Source: Chroococcidiopsidaceae cyanobacterium CP_BM_ER_R8_30 (lineage in GTDB: Bacteria; Cyanobacteriota; Cyanobacteriia; Cyanobacteriales; Chroococcidiopsidaceae). Taken from it: 49,832 bases of DNA. The DNA is taken from positions 1 to 49,832 of the forward strand of contig JAFASY010000226.1 in assembly GCA_019244235.1 (NCBI GenBank). Direction: 5' to 3'. The notes under the pieces were generated by a model. It had not been told where the DNA came from. It worked only from the letters and a program-made list of their open reading frames with translations, and did not search any database. Positions 9,073 to 18,023 of the stretch are shown piece after piece (the stretch's first letter is position 1; every line of letters starts with the position of its first letter). The translations under genes and the position numbers were made by a program.

Positions 9073-9214
9073 CTCTCTTGAAAGTAGAAGCATAAGAAAG
9101 CAAATTATAGGTTAGTATATTTCAACCTCACACTTCATCAGCTAGGCTCTAATCTAATTAAATGGGTGCTGCCTAGCTTGATGTCTCAAGACCCGTCTTC
9201 ATTAGATAGCGACC

Positions 9215-10597
9215 GTGTCTTTGTCTCAACCGCCCCCCCAACCTACTGACCGCACTAGCAGTACCGATATTACTCCAGTATTTGCCCTTAAGGAACTGGT
9301 GGCGCGTCTGCATCGGGATCAGCGCAAGGTTCAAGATCTGCTAAGTTCTTTAGGATTTGCTCTTAGAAGCTTCAACAACCTGAATCAGTTTCTGGACCTG
9401 ATTCCGATGATGGCAACTCGGGTTACTGATGCTGATGGTGGAGCTTTGGTTCTATTTAAACCTAACGGTCATGTGAAGTTAGAGCAGGTACACTGGACGG
9501 ATAGTCAACAAGAGAAACAAATCCGTCAAGCATTAGAAGCTGCAACAAATATCTTTACAAACTCTTTAACCACGACTCAACTCATATCGTCAACAATGGC
9601 AGCTTTAGACGATCAGGTAAGTCGTCACTTGGGACCAGATATTCATTTATTTGGAACTCCTATCCTCGTTAGGCAGATAGAGAGAGGGCGGCTCTACGTC
9701 TTTAGCCGTGATTCGGAATATACCTGGACAGAAACTAGACAGAAGTTAATTCGCTTTGTAGCAGATCAAACAGCAGTTGCGGTTGAACACGATGAGCTTA
9801 CTGTAGAATTGCGGAAAAAAGAGCGTTTAGACCGAGAGCTAGAAATTGGTGCCGAAATCCAACTACAACTGCTGCCGCGCCAGTGCCCGACGATTCCAGG
9901 GATATCTGTGGCTGCCTTGTGCCAACCCGCAAATCGCGTGGGGGGAGACTACTATGACTTTATTCCCACTAACCACAACCAAGGTTGCTCAAGCAGTAGT
10001 GACGCAGGCAATCGTTGGGGGTTGGTGATTGGGGACGTTATGGGCAAAGGTGTTCCAGCCGGTTTAATCATGACAATGACACGCGGAATGCTGCGAGGAG
10101 AGGTCCTCAACAATCACTCTCCAGCTCAAATTCTGCAACAGCTCAATCGAGTGATGTATGCAGATCTAGAAAACTCGCACCGCTTTGTGACGCTGTTTTA
10201 CTCAGAATATGACCCTAAAACCCGGATTTTATCTTACAGTAATGCAGCTCATAATCCACCCCTACTATGGCAAGCCCAAACATTGAAAGTTCAGCGTCTA
10301 GATACATTGGGCGTGTTAATTGGGCTGGATGCGGAGAGCCAATATGAAGAGGCACAGGTACGGCTAGAGTCTGGCGATACGATTATCTATTACACTGATG
10401 GGTTCACTGATGCAGCTAACCACAGTGGCGATCGCTTTGAAGAAGAGAACCTGATCCGTGCTTTCCAATGGGCTTGTGAACGATGCCAAGGGCCTCAAGC
10501 GATTCTGGAGTACTTATTCGCTCAAGTGCAGGAATTTATTGGTTCGGCTAACAGTAATGGGGATGACATGACTCTGGTTGTCCTACAGGTGCATTAA
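9215..10597 (+). CDS. GAF-PP2C (RsbU/SpoIIE-type) serine phosphatase
   Basis: The 460-residue protein has a GAF-like sensor region (about residues 45-200, ending FVADQTAVAVEHDEL), a short coiled-coil linker (LRKKERLDRELEIGAEIQ), and a PP2C phosphatase domain of the RsbU/SpoIIE class. The phosphatase signature is visible: GGDYYDFI, then WGLVIGDVMGKGVPAGLIM with metal-binding Asp residues, YYTDGFTDA and NGDDMTLVVLQ. Such enzymes dephosphorylate anti-sigma-factor antagonists in partner-switching pathways; no antagonist or anti-sigma gene is adjacent. The start is uncertain: GTG 9215 is the only in-frame choice near the N-terminus, but an ATG at 9181 lies one frame off, separated by a run of seven C. 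Confidence 0.9.
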   Translation: MSLSQPPPQPTDRTSSTDITPVFALKELVARLHRDQRKVQDLLSSLGFALRSFNNLNQFLDLIPMMATRVTDADGGALVLFKPNGHVKLEQVHWTDSQQEKQIRQALEAATNIFTNSLTTTQLISSTMAALDDQVSRHLGPDIHLFGTPILVRQIERGRLYVFSRDSEYTWTETRQKLIRFVADQTAVAVEHDELTVELRKKERLDRELEIGAEIQLQLLPRQCPTIPGISVAALCQPANRVGGDYYDFIPTNHNQGCSSSSDAGNRWGLVIGDVMGKGVPAGLIMTMTRGMLRGEVLNNHSPAQILQQLNRVMYADLENSHRFVTLFYSEYDPKTRILSYSNAAHNPPLLWQAQTLKVQRLDTLGVLIGLDAESQYEEAQVRLESGDTIIYYTDGFTDAANHSGDRFEEENLIRAFQWACERCQGPQAILEYLFAQVQEFIGSANSNGDDMTLVVLQVH

Positions 10598-10754
10598 TAG
10601 TTGCTACCTACCACGATTGTCAAAGAGAAGATAATTCCTCCTAGACTTAGACCACTCTTGGTGATAAGGCGCACCTCCAGCTGTGTTCGCTTTGTGTTAA
10701 GACAGGTCCAACGCAGCTTAAAATCGTCCCCGACAGCTATTTCATGAGGGAATT

Positions 10755-11006
10755 ATGGTATCAAACGTAATGGAGGAGCTAACTGCTGGGTTATCCAGCC
10801 TACCCCTTGGTGGCAATTTAGGAGCAGAGCTGTTGTGTAAGCTACCAGTTAACTGGACAGTGCTAGCTCAGCATATTGACGATCCAAATTTGTTAGGAAA
10901 GGTACAAAGCTCCTTCGATAGCTTTGTGCAGTCAGGTCAAGTATGGGCACTCCTGATAGGAATCGTCCTAGGGTACATAATTAGAGGTCTAACTTCCTAT
11001 GGTTGA
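10755..11006 (+). CDS. small conserved-looking membrane protein, 83 aa
   Basis: I do not recognise a named family. The protein starts at ATG 10755 after GAGGGAATT. It has a soluble N-terminal part containing NWTVLAQHIDDPNLLGKVQSSFDSFVQ, which looks structured, and one C-terminal membrane helix (VWALLIGIVLGYIIRGL, about residues 62-78). It sits between the phosphatase gene and argH, all on the same strand but with gaps over 100 bp, so co-transcription is uncertain. Confidence 0.7.
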   Translation: MVSNVMEELTAGLSSLPLGGNLGAELLCKLPVNWTVLAQHIDDPNLLGKVQSSFDSFVQSGQVWALLIGIVLGYIIRGLTSYG

Positions 11007-11114
11007 AAATTCAGCGTTTTAACCTGCTGCTGTCTTTATCAAGAAGCCTTGATTGATCGTAAGCACAGTTAAAAGTAGAATATTAAGCTTTAGCAGCGAA
11101 GAAGCGAAGGAAAA

Positions 11115-12533
11115 TTGGCTCAAGAAATTCCTCAACAACCAACGGCAACGACACAAAAGACCTGGAGTCAACGCTTTGATTCGGCACTACATCCAGCAAT
11201 TGCCCGCTTCAATGCCAGTATTGGCTTCGACATTGAACTGATTGAGTACGACCTGACAGGCTCTATTGCCCACGCGCAGATGCTGGCTCACACTGGCATT
11301 ATTACAGCTGAGGAGTCTTCTCAGTTGGTCGCCGGATTAGAACAAATCCGCCAGGAATACCGCCAAGGGCAATTTAACCCAGGTATTGAGGCAGAAGATG
11401 TACATTTTGCTGTCGAGAGGCGGCTAACAGAGCTTGTCGGTGATGTTGGTAAAAAGCTGCATACAGCACGTTCGCGGAATGACCAAGTTGGTACTGATGT
11501 CCGGCTTTACCTACGAGATCAAATTGAGCAGATCCGCATTTGCCTACGCCAATTTCAGGGCACCTTACTAAATTTAGCTGAGCAACACATTGAAACCCTA
11601 ATTCCTGGTTATACACATCTGCAAAGGGCACAGCCTCTAAGTTTGGCACATCACCTGTTAGCTTACTTCCAGATGGCGCAGAGGGATTGGGAACGCCTAG
11701 GAGATGTCAATAAACGGGTAAACATTTCACCCTTGGGTAGCGGAGCCCTAGCAGGAACCACGTTTCCGATTGACCGACACTACACAGCTAAGCTGTTGGG
11801 GATGACAGATGTTTATGCCAACAGCCTAGATGGAGTAAGCGATCGCGATTTTGCCATTGAATTCCTCTCTAGTGCTAGCCTAATCATGATTCACCTCAGC
11901 CGTCTCTCGGAGGAGGTGATTCTTTGGTCTAGTGAGGAATTTAGCTTTGTTAAGCTTAAAGACAGCTGTGCCACTGGCTCTAGTATCATGCCTCAAAAGA
12001 AAAACCCCGACGTGCCTGAACTCGTACGGGGTAAAACAGGTAGAGTCTGCGGTCATCTCCAAGCATTGCTGGTACTGATGAAGGGCTTGCCCCTAGCCTA
12101 TAACAAAGATCTACAGGAGGATAAAGAAGCCCTCTTTGACACCGTTAAGACGATCAAAGCCTGTTTGGAAGCAATGACTATTCTGCTAAGCGAAGGGCTA
12201 GAGTTTCGTCCCACACGCCTAGCAGCAGCAGTAGCTGAAGATTTCTCCAACGCTACTGACGTAGCAGACTATCTAGCTGCACGAGGCGTTCCTTTCCGGG
12301 AAGCCTACAATCTTGTCGGTCAAGTTGTGAAAACTTGCCTTGCTACTGGCAATCTGCTCAAGGATTTGAGCATAGAGGAGTGGAAAGGCCTACATCCAGC
12401 CTTTGAGTCAGACATTTACCAAGCAATCGCACCCCAGCAAGTCGTTGCTGCTCGAAACAGCTACGGCGGCACTGGGTTTGAACAAGTTAGAAGAGCGATT
12501 CTTGTTGCCAAGGCCCAAGTTAGCGCTAGTTGA
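11115..12533 (+). CDS. argH: argininosuccinate lyase
   Basis: ArgH splits argininosuccinate into arginine and fumarate, the last step of arginine synthesis. The 472-residue product carries the superfamily signature [12 protein letters not shown] (about residues 287-298, with the flexible-loop Ser), the substrate loop [13 protein letters not shown] (about 116-128), and the TxxHLQxAQP motif ([11 protein letters not shown]). The start is TTG 11115, preceded by GAAGG; no ATG or GTG in a suitable position gives the conserved WSQRFD beginning (residues 17-22). It ends convergently with a small basic-protein gene, sharing a hairpin. Confidence 0.97.
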   Translation: MAQEIPQQPTATTQKTWSQRFDSALHPAIARFNASIGFDIELIEYDLTGSIAHAQMLAHTGIITAEESSQLVAGLEQIRQEYRQGQFNPGIEAEDVHFAVERRLTELVGDVGKKLHTARSRNDQVGTDVRLYLRDQIEQIRICLRQFQGTLLNLAEQHIETLIPGYTHLQRAQPLSLAHHLLAYFQMAQRDWERLGDVNKRVNISPLGSGALAGTTFPIDRHYTAKLLGMTDVYANSLDGVSDRDFAIEFLSSASLIMIHLSRLSEEVILWSSEEFSFVKLKDSCATGSSIMPQKKNPDVPELVRGKTGRVCGHLQALLVLMKGLPLAYNKDLQEDKEALFDTVKTIKACLEAMTILLSEGLEFRPTRLAAAVAEDFSNATDVADYLAARGVPFREAYNLVGQVVKTCLATGNLLKDLSIEEWKGLHPAFESDIYQAIAPQQVVAARNSYGGTGFEQVRRAILVAKAQVSAS

Positions 12534-12557
12534 AAGACCTTTTGCTCTCTCTTTCAA
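12530..12557. terminator. candidate shared hairpin between argH and the small basic gene
   Basis: TTGAAAGA (12530-12537) pairs with TCTTTCAA (12550-12557), an 8-bp stem around a 12-base T-rich loop, spanning both convergent stop codons. A second dyad, GGTGCAGC/GCTGCACC (12558-12574), follows. There is no clear U tract, so this is a weak terminator prediction. Confidence 0.4.
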
Positions 12558-12712
12558 GGTGCAGCAGCTGCACCCTCATCTTCTTCACTCTTAGGCGTTC
12601 TTTGCTGAAACCTTCTTTGAAAACGCCCTGTCGTGGTCCTTTTACGAAACTTGCGGGCGTATGCCTGGTTCCGTAGCGCCTTTTCTTTTTTTGGATTACG
12701 GCGCTTAGCCAT
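12554..12712 (-). CDS. small basic protein, 52 aa, possibly ribosome- or RNA-associated
   Basis: A 52-codon frame reads MAKRRNPKKEKALRNQAYAR at its start, continues with Lys/Arg-rich sequence (KFRKRTTTGRFQRRFQQR), and ends in an acidic-Ala tail (SEEDEGAAAAP). The start ATG at 12712 follows a GAGGTG ribosome site at good spacing. The composition is that of a small ribosomal or nucleic-acid-binding protein. I recall similar short basic proteins in cyanobacteria but cannot name the family with confidence. Its stop overlaps the hairpin shared with argH. Confidence 0.75.
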   Translation of the reverse strand: MAKRRNPKKEKALRNQAYARKFRKRTTTGRFQRRFQQRTPKSEEDEGAAAAP

Positions 12713-13108
12713 ATTCACCTCATTGATAAACAACCAAAACGCTGCCTCTAAACCTGCTAGACGTCATTTGAGCTACCGATGTTGCTTATGTACTGCGAGT
12801 TAACGCAAGCACTTTACGTACTAGTCCAGAGTGTTGCATCATAACGCGATTTCCTTAGTAATGTCAATGAATAGCCAAAGCGAGCTGATCGAGTGCCGAC
12901 ATTCATTGTTACAAGTTTATAATTGAGCTTGAATGGTAAGATTAAAGAGTTTATGCGTCAGACTAAAGTCCTACAGGGATTCTCAATCATTTGCACTGGA
13001 AACCCATTTTCTTAGTACGGGCGCAGTATTTAATAGCGGCAATTCGTAGAGTAAAATCGCTGAATTTAAAAATTGAAATCTTTCTATTTAGCTGCAGCTA
13101 TTCAGTCT
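12713..13108. other. intergenic region upstream of the Nudix gene
   Basis: About 400 bp separate the divergent small basic gene and the Nudix gene. I see no gene or RNA structure. A TATAAT hexamer at 12918-12923 could be a -10 box for the rightward gene, but there is no good -35 at 17 bp. Confidence 0.3.
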
Positions 13109-13564
13109 ATGCGCCGCTTATGGCAGTTCGGACAAACAGTTCTAGGGCTCATTTTCCGCCATCCGATCACTGGCACCAGTATTATTCCCATTTTGCCTGA
13201 TGGTCGAATTGTGCTGATCCGGCGACGCGACAATGGTCGGTGGTCACTGCCAGGAGGAATGGTGGATTGGGGTGAGGATGTGACTGCAACAGTGCGTCGG
13301 GAATTGGCAGAGGAAACTGGACTGGAATTGGTGAAAATTTGCCGATTGGTTGGAGTTTACTCTGCACCAGACCGCGATCCGAGAATCCATTCGATATGTA
13401 TCGTGGTTGAGGCAGAAGTGCAAGGAAAGATGGAAGTTCACGATACTTTAGAAGTCATTGAAATTCAGGCTTTTCTCCCCTCCTCTCTACCACCAGGTCA
13501 GCTCTCCCACGATCACGATCAGCAGTTGCAAGACTACTTTGCTGGTCTGACCAAGCTAGCCTGA
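13109..13564 (+). CDS. Nudix hydrolase
   Basis: The protein contains a complete Nudix box, GGMVDWGEDVTATVRRELAEETG (key residues G, E, REL, EE; about 48-70 from ATG 13109), which binds metal and cleaves nucleoside diphosphates linked to another moiety. The flanking sequence (SIIPILPDGRIVLIRRRDNGRWSLPGG) is typical of small ADP-ribose or NADH-type Nudix enzymes; the substrate cannot be read from sequence. A TTG at 13073 would add 12 residues, but ATG 13109 (MRRLWQFGQ) fits relatives better. The last nine bases overlap the 3' end of convergent coaX. Confidence 0.9.
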   Translation: MRRLWQFGQTVLGLIFRHPITGTSIIPILPDGRIVLIRRRDNGRWSLPGGMVDWGEDVTATVRRELAEETGLELVKICRLVGVYSAPDRDPRIHSICIVVEAEVQGKMEVHDTLEVIEIQAFLPSSLPPGQLSHDHDQQLQDYFAGLTKLA

Positions 13565-14359
13565 TGCTGAGCGGCAGAACTTTATTCCCCAGAAGATGAG
13601 GTGAGGGTCATAGATTAATTTAGTTGCGAGGTTAGGGAACCTGGATTGAAGATGTGTTAGCAGCAAAGCGCTATCACCGCCTGTAAGCATAATCTGGCTA
13701 TTGGGAAATTCCTGCCACCAAGTTTGAACGTAATCTTGAATACCAGCTAAAAGTGTATATATGATGCCACTACGAATGGCGTCAGGTGTACCTAATGCCC
13801 AACGAGGAGGGAGTTCTGTTTTTTGGGCATCTACAAGCGGTGACTGGGCTGTGCTTTGAGCCAAAGATTGGAACTGCAAGCCTAGTCCTGGTAGAATTGC
13901 GCCCCCAACTAGGCAGCGATTTGCATCTGCCCCCGTAAAAGTGAGTGCCGTTCCCGCATCGATTGTTAGCACTGGCCAACCCCCAGTTTCTCCAGCTCCC
14001 CACAACCCTAAGGCGCGATCGATTCCCAACGTAGGGTAAGTACCCCGCAGGGGTAACTGTTCCAAGGTAATTACCCGAACATCTGGATAAGCTTGCCAAA
14101 GACGAGTCTGACGGGGAACAACAGAAGCTAGATATAAAGGCAGCAGACTATCTTGATTGTGGAATAAATTGGGCGGGAAATTTGCAACTTGGCATTGAGC
14201 AAGCTGCCTAACAGCAGAATCGGGTAAGTGCGCTGTATCCCAAGCACAACAAAGCGTTTCCTCAATGAACCATGCCCAGTGTAGTCGCGAATTCCCAATC
14301 ATCAACCCCAGCCAACTCCTCTGGGTGTCTTTGGTATCACTGGCGCTTTGGCAGTTCAT
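13556..14359 (-). CDS. coaX: type III pantothenate kinase CoaX
   Basis: CoaX phosphorylates pantothenate in the first step of coenzyme A synthesis and, unlike CoaA, is not feedback-inhibited by CoA. The 267-residue product has the phosphate-binding MIGNSRLHWA motif (about 21-30), the GIDRALGLWGA segment, the catalytic TIDAGTALTFT (about 138-148), GGAILPGLGLQFQSLAQSTAQ, and GGDSALL near the end. Met21 (position 14299) is a possible alternative start, but the longer N-terminus is common in cyanobacteria. The gene is convergent with the Nudix gene and divergent from flv3. Confidence 0.93.
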   Translation of the reverse strand: MNCQSASDTKDTQRSWLGLMIGNSRLHWAWFIEETLCCAWDTAHLPDSAVRQLAQCQVANFPPNLFHNQDSLLPLYLASVVPRQTRLWQAYPDVRVITLEQLPLRGTYPTLGIDRALGLWGAGETGGWPVLTIDAGTALTFTGADANRCLVGGAILPGLGLQFQSLAQSTAQSPLVDAQKTELPPRWALGTPDAIRSGIIYTLLAGIQDYVQTWWQEFPNSQIMLTGGDSALLLTHLQSRFPNLATKLIYDPHLIFWGIKFCRSASG

Positions 14360-14468
14360 AAATCTCTTTTAAGTTTTTTAACCTAAAGTATCAGGTTTTT
14401 AAAAAAGCTTAACAAACCGATCGTGTAAGAATAGAGGCAGAATCATGAGTTGCTAAGGAGACACAAAA

Positions 14469-16187
14469 ATGGTAGCGCTCACCGATAGAGTTCAACGTCG
14501 TTTGACGATACAAACTGCCACAATTGCACCTGACACGACGACAATTCGTTCCCTTGACTGGGACCGTGATCGCTTCGATATCGAATTCGGTTTGCAAAAT
14601 GGTACCACTTACAACTCATTTCTGATTCGGGGTGAGCAGACAGCCTTAATTGACACCTCCCACGAAAAATTCCGACAACTCTATCTGGACGAACTACAGC
14701 GACTCATTGACCCAGAAGAGATTGATTACCTCATTATTAGCCACACCGAGCCAGACCATAGTGGTTTAGTCAGAGATGTCCTCCAACTTGCTCCTCATGC
14801 CACTGTTGTTGGGTCAAAAGTAGCGATCCAGTTTTTAGAGGATATGGTGCATCAACCATTCAAGCGAAGAATCGTGAAAAATGGCGATCGCCTAGATTTG
14901 GGCAACGGACATGAACTAGAATTTGTCATTGCCCCGAATCTGCACTGGCCTGATACCATGTTCAGCTTCGACCATAAAACCCAAATCCTCTACACTTGTG
15001 ATGCCTTTGGGTTGCACTACTGCTCCGATGACACCTACGACAAAGATTTAGAAGCGATTGCTGCTGATTTCCGATATTACTACGACTGCCTCATGGCTCC
15101 TAATGCCCGATCAGTGCTGTCAGCTCTGAAGCGGATGGATGAACTAGAAGAAATTACCACTATTGCAACTGGTCACGGTCCGCTATTGCGACACAATGTT
15201 GCAGAGTTGACTGGGCGCTACCGCAGCTGGAGCCAAACTAAGGCAAAGGCAGAAACGACTGTTGCCATGTTTTATGTCTCTGACTATGGATACAGTGATC
15301 GCCTCTCTCAATCCATCGCTAGAGGGATTACCAAAACTGGAATGGCAGTTGAGATGATGGATCTAAAATCAGCTGAGCCGCAGGATGTCCAAGAGCTAGT
15401 CGGTCGAGCAGCTGGTTTAGTGATTGGTATGCCCCCGGCTGCTGCTGTTACTGCCCAGGCTGTACTCAGTACCATTCTAGCTGTTGCAAAGGATAAGCAG
15501 GTCGTTGGTTTATTCGAATCTTATGGTGGAGACGATGAGCCAATCGATCCAATTTTGAGTAAATTTCGAGACCTAGGTTTGACGGCAGCATTCCCAGCCA
15601 TTCGGATTAAAAACACCCCGACTGAATCCACATACCAAATGTGTGAAGAAGCAGGCACTGACCTAGGGCAACTGCTCACTCGTGATCGCAACATTAAGCA
15701 GATTAAATCCCTCGACACCAACTTAGAAAAAGCTTTGGGTCGGATTAGTGGCGGACTGTATATCATCACTGCGAAAAAAGGTGATATTACTAGTGCTATG
15801 CTTGCTTCTTGGGTATCTCAAGCAAGTTTTCAGCCGCTAGGCTTAACGATTGCTGTTGCCAAAGACAGGGCTATTGAATCTTTGATGCAAGTGGGCGATC
15901 GCTTTGTTCTCAATGTTTTGGAAGAGGGGAATTACCAGGCACTTATGAAGCACTTCCTCAAGCGTTTTGCTCCTGGTGCTGATCGTTTTGCTGGAGTTAA
16001 GACCCAACCTGCTCAGAACGGCTCCCCCATTCTGACTGATGCTCTAGCATACATGGAATGTAAAGTGGAAAGCCGGATGGAGTTAAGCGATCACTGGATT
16101 GTCTACAGTACAGTCGATGACGGACGGGTTTCTAAACCTGATGCTCTCACGGCTGTTCACCATCGTAAGATTGGGAATTATTATTAA
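14469..16187 (+). CDS. flv3: flavodiiron protein Flv3
   Basis: Flv3 is a cyanobacterial class C flavodiiron protein. With Flv1 it reduces O2 to water using photosynthetic electrons, a safety valve for photosystem I. The 572 residues comprise a metallo-beta-lactamase-like diiron domain with intact ligands H92-x-E94-x-D96-H97 (SHTEPDHSG), His in NLHWPD, Asp in TCDAFG and His in TGHGPLL. A flavodoxin domain (about 255-400) and a C-terminal flavin-reductase domain (ASWVSQASFQPLGLTIAVAKDR onward) follow. The intact ligand set and the opening ATTTIRSLDWDRDRFDIEF-like sequence separate Flv3 from Flv1. ATG 14469 follows AAGGAG. flv1 lies 70 bp downstream. Confidence 0.95.
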   Translation: MVALTDRVQRRLTIQTATIAPDTTTIRSLDWDRDRFDIEFGLQNGTTYNSFLIRGEQTALIDTSHEKFRQLYLDELQRLIDPEEIDYLIISHTEPDHSGLVRDVLQLAPHATVVGSKVAIQFLEDMVHQPFKRRIVKNGDRLDLGNGHELEFVIAPNLHWPDTMFSFDHKTQILYTCDAFGLHYCSDDTYDKDLEAIAADFRYYYDCLMAPNARSVLSALKRMDELEEITTIATGHGPLLRHNVAELTGRYRSWSQTKAKAETTVAMFYVSDYGYSDRLSQSIARGITKTGMAVEMMDLKSAEPQDVQELVGRAAGLVIGMPPAAAVTAQAVLSTILAVAKDKQVVGLFESYGGDDEPIDPILSKFRDLGLTAAFPAIRIKNTPTESTYQMCEEAGTDLGQLLTRDRNIKQIKSLDTNLEKALGRISGGLYIITAKKGDITSAMLASWVSQASFQPLGLTIAVAKDRAIESLMQVGDRFVLNVLEEGNYQALMKHFLKRFAPGADRFAGVKTQPAQNGSPILTDALAYMECKVESRMELSDHWIVYSTVDDGRVSKPDALTAVHHRKIGNYY

Positions 16188-16257
16188 CCGCAGAGGAGCC
16201 AGCGCGGTCTTGGGGTTTCCCCCATGAGTGACTGGCATACGCAAAGAGCGCGGAGAT
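16186..16257 (+). repeat. palindromic repeat between flv3 and flv1
   Basis: The spacer begins AACCGCAGAGGAGCC and contains GCGCGGTCTTGGGG-TTT-CCCCCA (16202-16224), bounded by GCCAG and CTGGC. It can fold as an imperfect hairpin. A nearly identical 32-base stretch lies at 45719-45750 beside a TnpB gene on the other side of the window, so this is a dispersed element. The AACCGCAGAGG motif recurs inverted after flv1 (18001-18023). Confidence 0.65.
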
Positions 16258-17970
16258 ATGACAGAACCAAAGCCCTGTGATGTTCAGGTTCTTCCGATTA
16301 CAACGGACACGATGGTACTGCGATCACGCAGTTGGACACGTTTACGGTTTGAAATTGAATATGCTCTTGGTAGAGGGACAACGGTTAATTCCTATTTGAT
16401 TCAAGCCGATCGCACTGCTCTGCTTGACCCTCCCGGCGAGGCGTTTACTCAAATTTATTTAACGGTATTGCAGCAACGCCTCGACCTTACCCAGCTAGAA
16501 TATGTCATCTTGGGACATGTTAACTCAAATAGGGCAGAAACTTTGAAAGCCCTGCTAGAGCTTGCTCCTCACATAACATTTGTCTGTTCTAACCCAGGAG
16601 CAATCAATCTCCGCACTGCCTTACCTGACAATGATCTGAAAATTACCGTGATGCGGGGAGAAGAGACTCTTGATTTAGGCAGGGGTCATCGTTTGCAATT
16701 CATTCCTACCCCGAACCCGCGCTGGCCAGATCAGCTTTGTACTTACGATCCACAAACTGAAATTCTGTACACTGATAAGCTCTTTGGAGCCCACATATGT
16801 GGTGACCAAGTTTTTGATGAAGGCTGGGAAATCTTTAATGAAGACCGACGATACTACTATGACTGTCTCATGGCTCCCCATGCACGCCAGGTTGAAACAG
16901 CGCTAGATAAACTGTCAGAGCTACCAGCCAGACTGTATGCCACTGCTCACGGTCCCTTAGTTCGCTACGGCTTGATCCCCATTATCCAAGCTTATCATCA
17001 GTGGAGTCAAGTACAAACGGCACGAGACACGAACGTTGCCCTGATCTATGCCTCAGCTTATGGCAACACCGCAACCCTAGCCCAAGCAATTGCTCGTGGC
17101 ATTACCAAAGCTGGGGTAGGTGTGGAAGCAATCAACTGCGAGGTTGCCGAACCAGCTGAGATTCAAGCAGCAGTTGAAAAAGCAGCTGGATTTATTATTG
17201 GTTCGCCTACCCTTGGTGGTCATGCACCCACCCCAATTCAAACCGCCCTAGGCATTGTGCTATCTGCTGCCACCAAGAGCAAACTTGCTGGAGTGTTTGG
17301 TTCCTTTGGCTGGAGTGGCGAAGCGATTGACTTAATTGAAAGCAAGCTCCGCGATGCTGGATATCGTTTTGGGTTTGAGACATTACGGGTCAAGTTTAAA
17401 CCTAGCGATGCGACTCTTCAACTTTGCGAACAAGCCGGAACCGACTTTGCTCAAACCCTAAAGAAAGCCAAAAAAGCGCGGGCACCACAGCAAGCCGCCT
17501 CTAATGTTGAACAAGCCATGGGGCGCGTCATTGGTTCACTTTGTGTTGTCACAGCCAAATCTGGAGAAATCTCCAGTGCTATGCTGGCTGACTGGGTATC
17601 TCAAGCAACCTTCAACCCTCCAGGTTTAACCATTGCCGTAGCTAAAGACCGAGCCATCGAATCCCTGATGTACCCAAGCGATCAATTTGTCCTCAACATC
17701 CTACAAGAAGGCAACCACCTGGGCATAATGAAGCACTTCCTCAAACCTTTCGCCCCAGGGGAAGACCGCTTTGTTGGCGTAAATACAGAGACTGCCAATA
17801 ACGGCTCACCCATCCTCAACGACGCTCTTGCCTATCTAGAATGTTCCGTCAAAAGCCGAATGGAATGTGGGGATCACTGGGTCGTCTACGCCACAGTTGA
17901 CAACGGACAAGTATTAAACTCTGACAGCCTAACCGCCATCCACCACCGCAAATCCGGCAACCATTACTAA
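16258..17970 (+). CDS. flv1: flavodiiron protein Flv1
   Basis: Flv1 is the partner of Flv3 in light-driven O2 reduction. It has the same three-domain build (lactamase-like, flavodoxin, flavin reductase; C-terminal domain from ADWVSQATFNPPGLTIAVAKDR). The canonical diiron ligands are replaced, as is known for Flv1: HxExDH reads H87-V-N-S-N-R92 (LGHVNSNRAE), and NLHWPD reads NPRWPD. Iron is therefore expected to be bound in Flv3, or differently here. I chose ATG 16258, which has GGAG upstream and gives the usual MTExKPxDVQVLPI start; a GTG at 16228 would lie inside the repeat. Co-transcription with flv3 is likely despite the repeat in the spacer. Confidence 0.95.
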   Translation: MTEPKPCDVQVLPITTDTMVLRSRSWTRLRFEIEYALGRGTTVNSYLIQADRTALLDPPGEAFTQIYLTVLQQRLDLTQLEYVILGHVNSNRAETLKALLELAPHITFVCSNPGAINLRTALPDNDLKITVMRGEETLDLGRGHRLQFIPTPNPRWPDQLCTYDPQTEILYTDKLFGAHICGDQVFDEGWEIFNEDRRYYYDCLMAPHARQVETALDKLSELPARLYATAHGPLVRYGLIPIIQAYHQWSQVQTARDTNVALIYASAYGNTATLAQAIARGITKAGVGVEAINCEVAEPAEIQAAVEKAAGFIIGSPTLGGHAPTPIQTALGIVLSAATKSKLAGVFGSFGWSGEAIDLIESKLRDAGYRFGFETLRVKFKPSDATLQLCEQAGTDFAQTLKKAKKARAPQQAASNVEQAMGRVIGSLCVVTAKSGEISSAMLADWVSQATFNPPGLTIAVAKDRAIESLMYPSDQFVLNILQEGNHLGIMKHFLKPFAPGEDRFVGVNTETANNGSPILNDALAYLECSVKSRMECGDHWVVYATVDNGQVLNSDSLTAIHHRKSGNHY

Positions 17971-18000
17971 AAGTAGGGAATCTCACTACCCTCTCTCCCC

Positions 18001-18023
18001 GTCTCTGTGCCTCTGCGGTTTAA
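18001..18023 (-). repeat. inverted copy of the AACCGCAGAGG motif
   Basis: On the minus strand this reads TTAAACCGCAGAGGCACAGA, matching the start of the flv3-flv1 spacer. It overlaps the last codons of the lyase gene. Short repeats of this form are scattered through many cyanobacterial genomes. Here one lies on each side of flv1, in opposite orientation. Confidence 0.5.
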
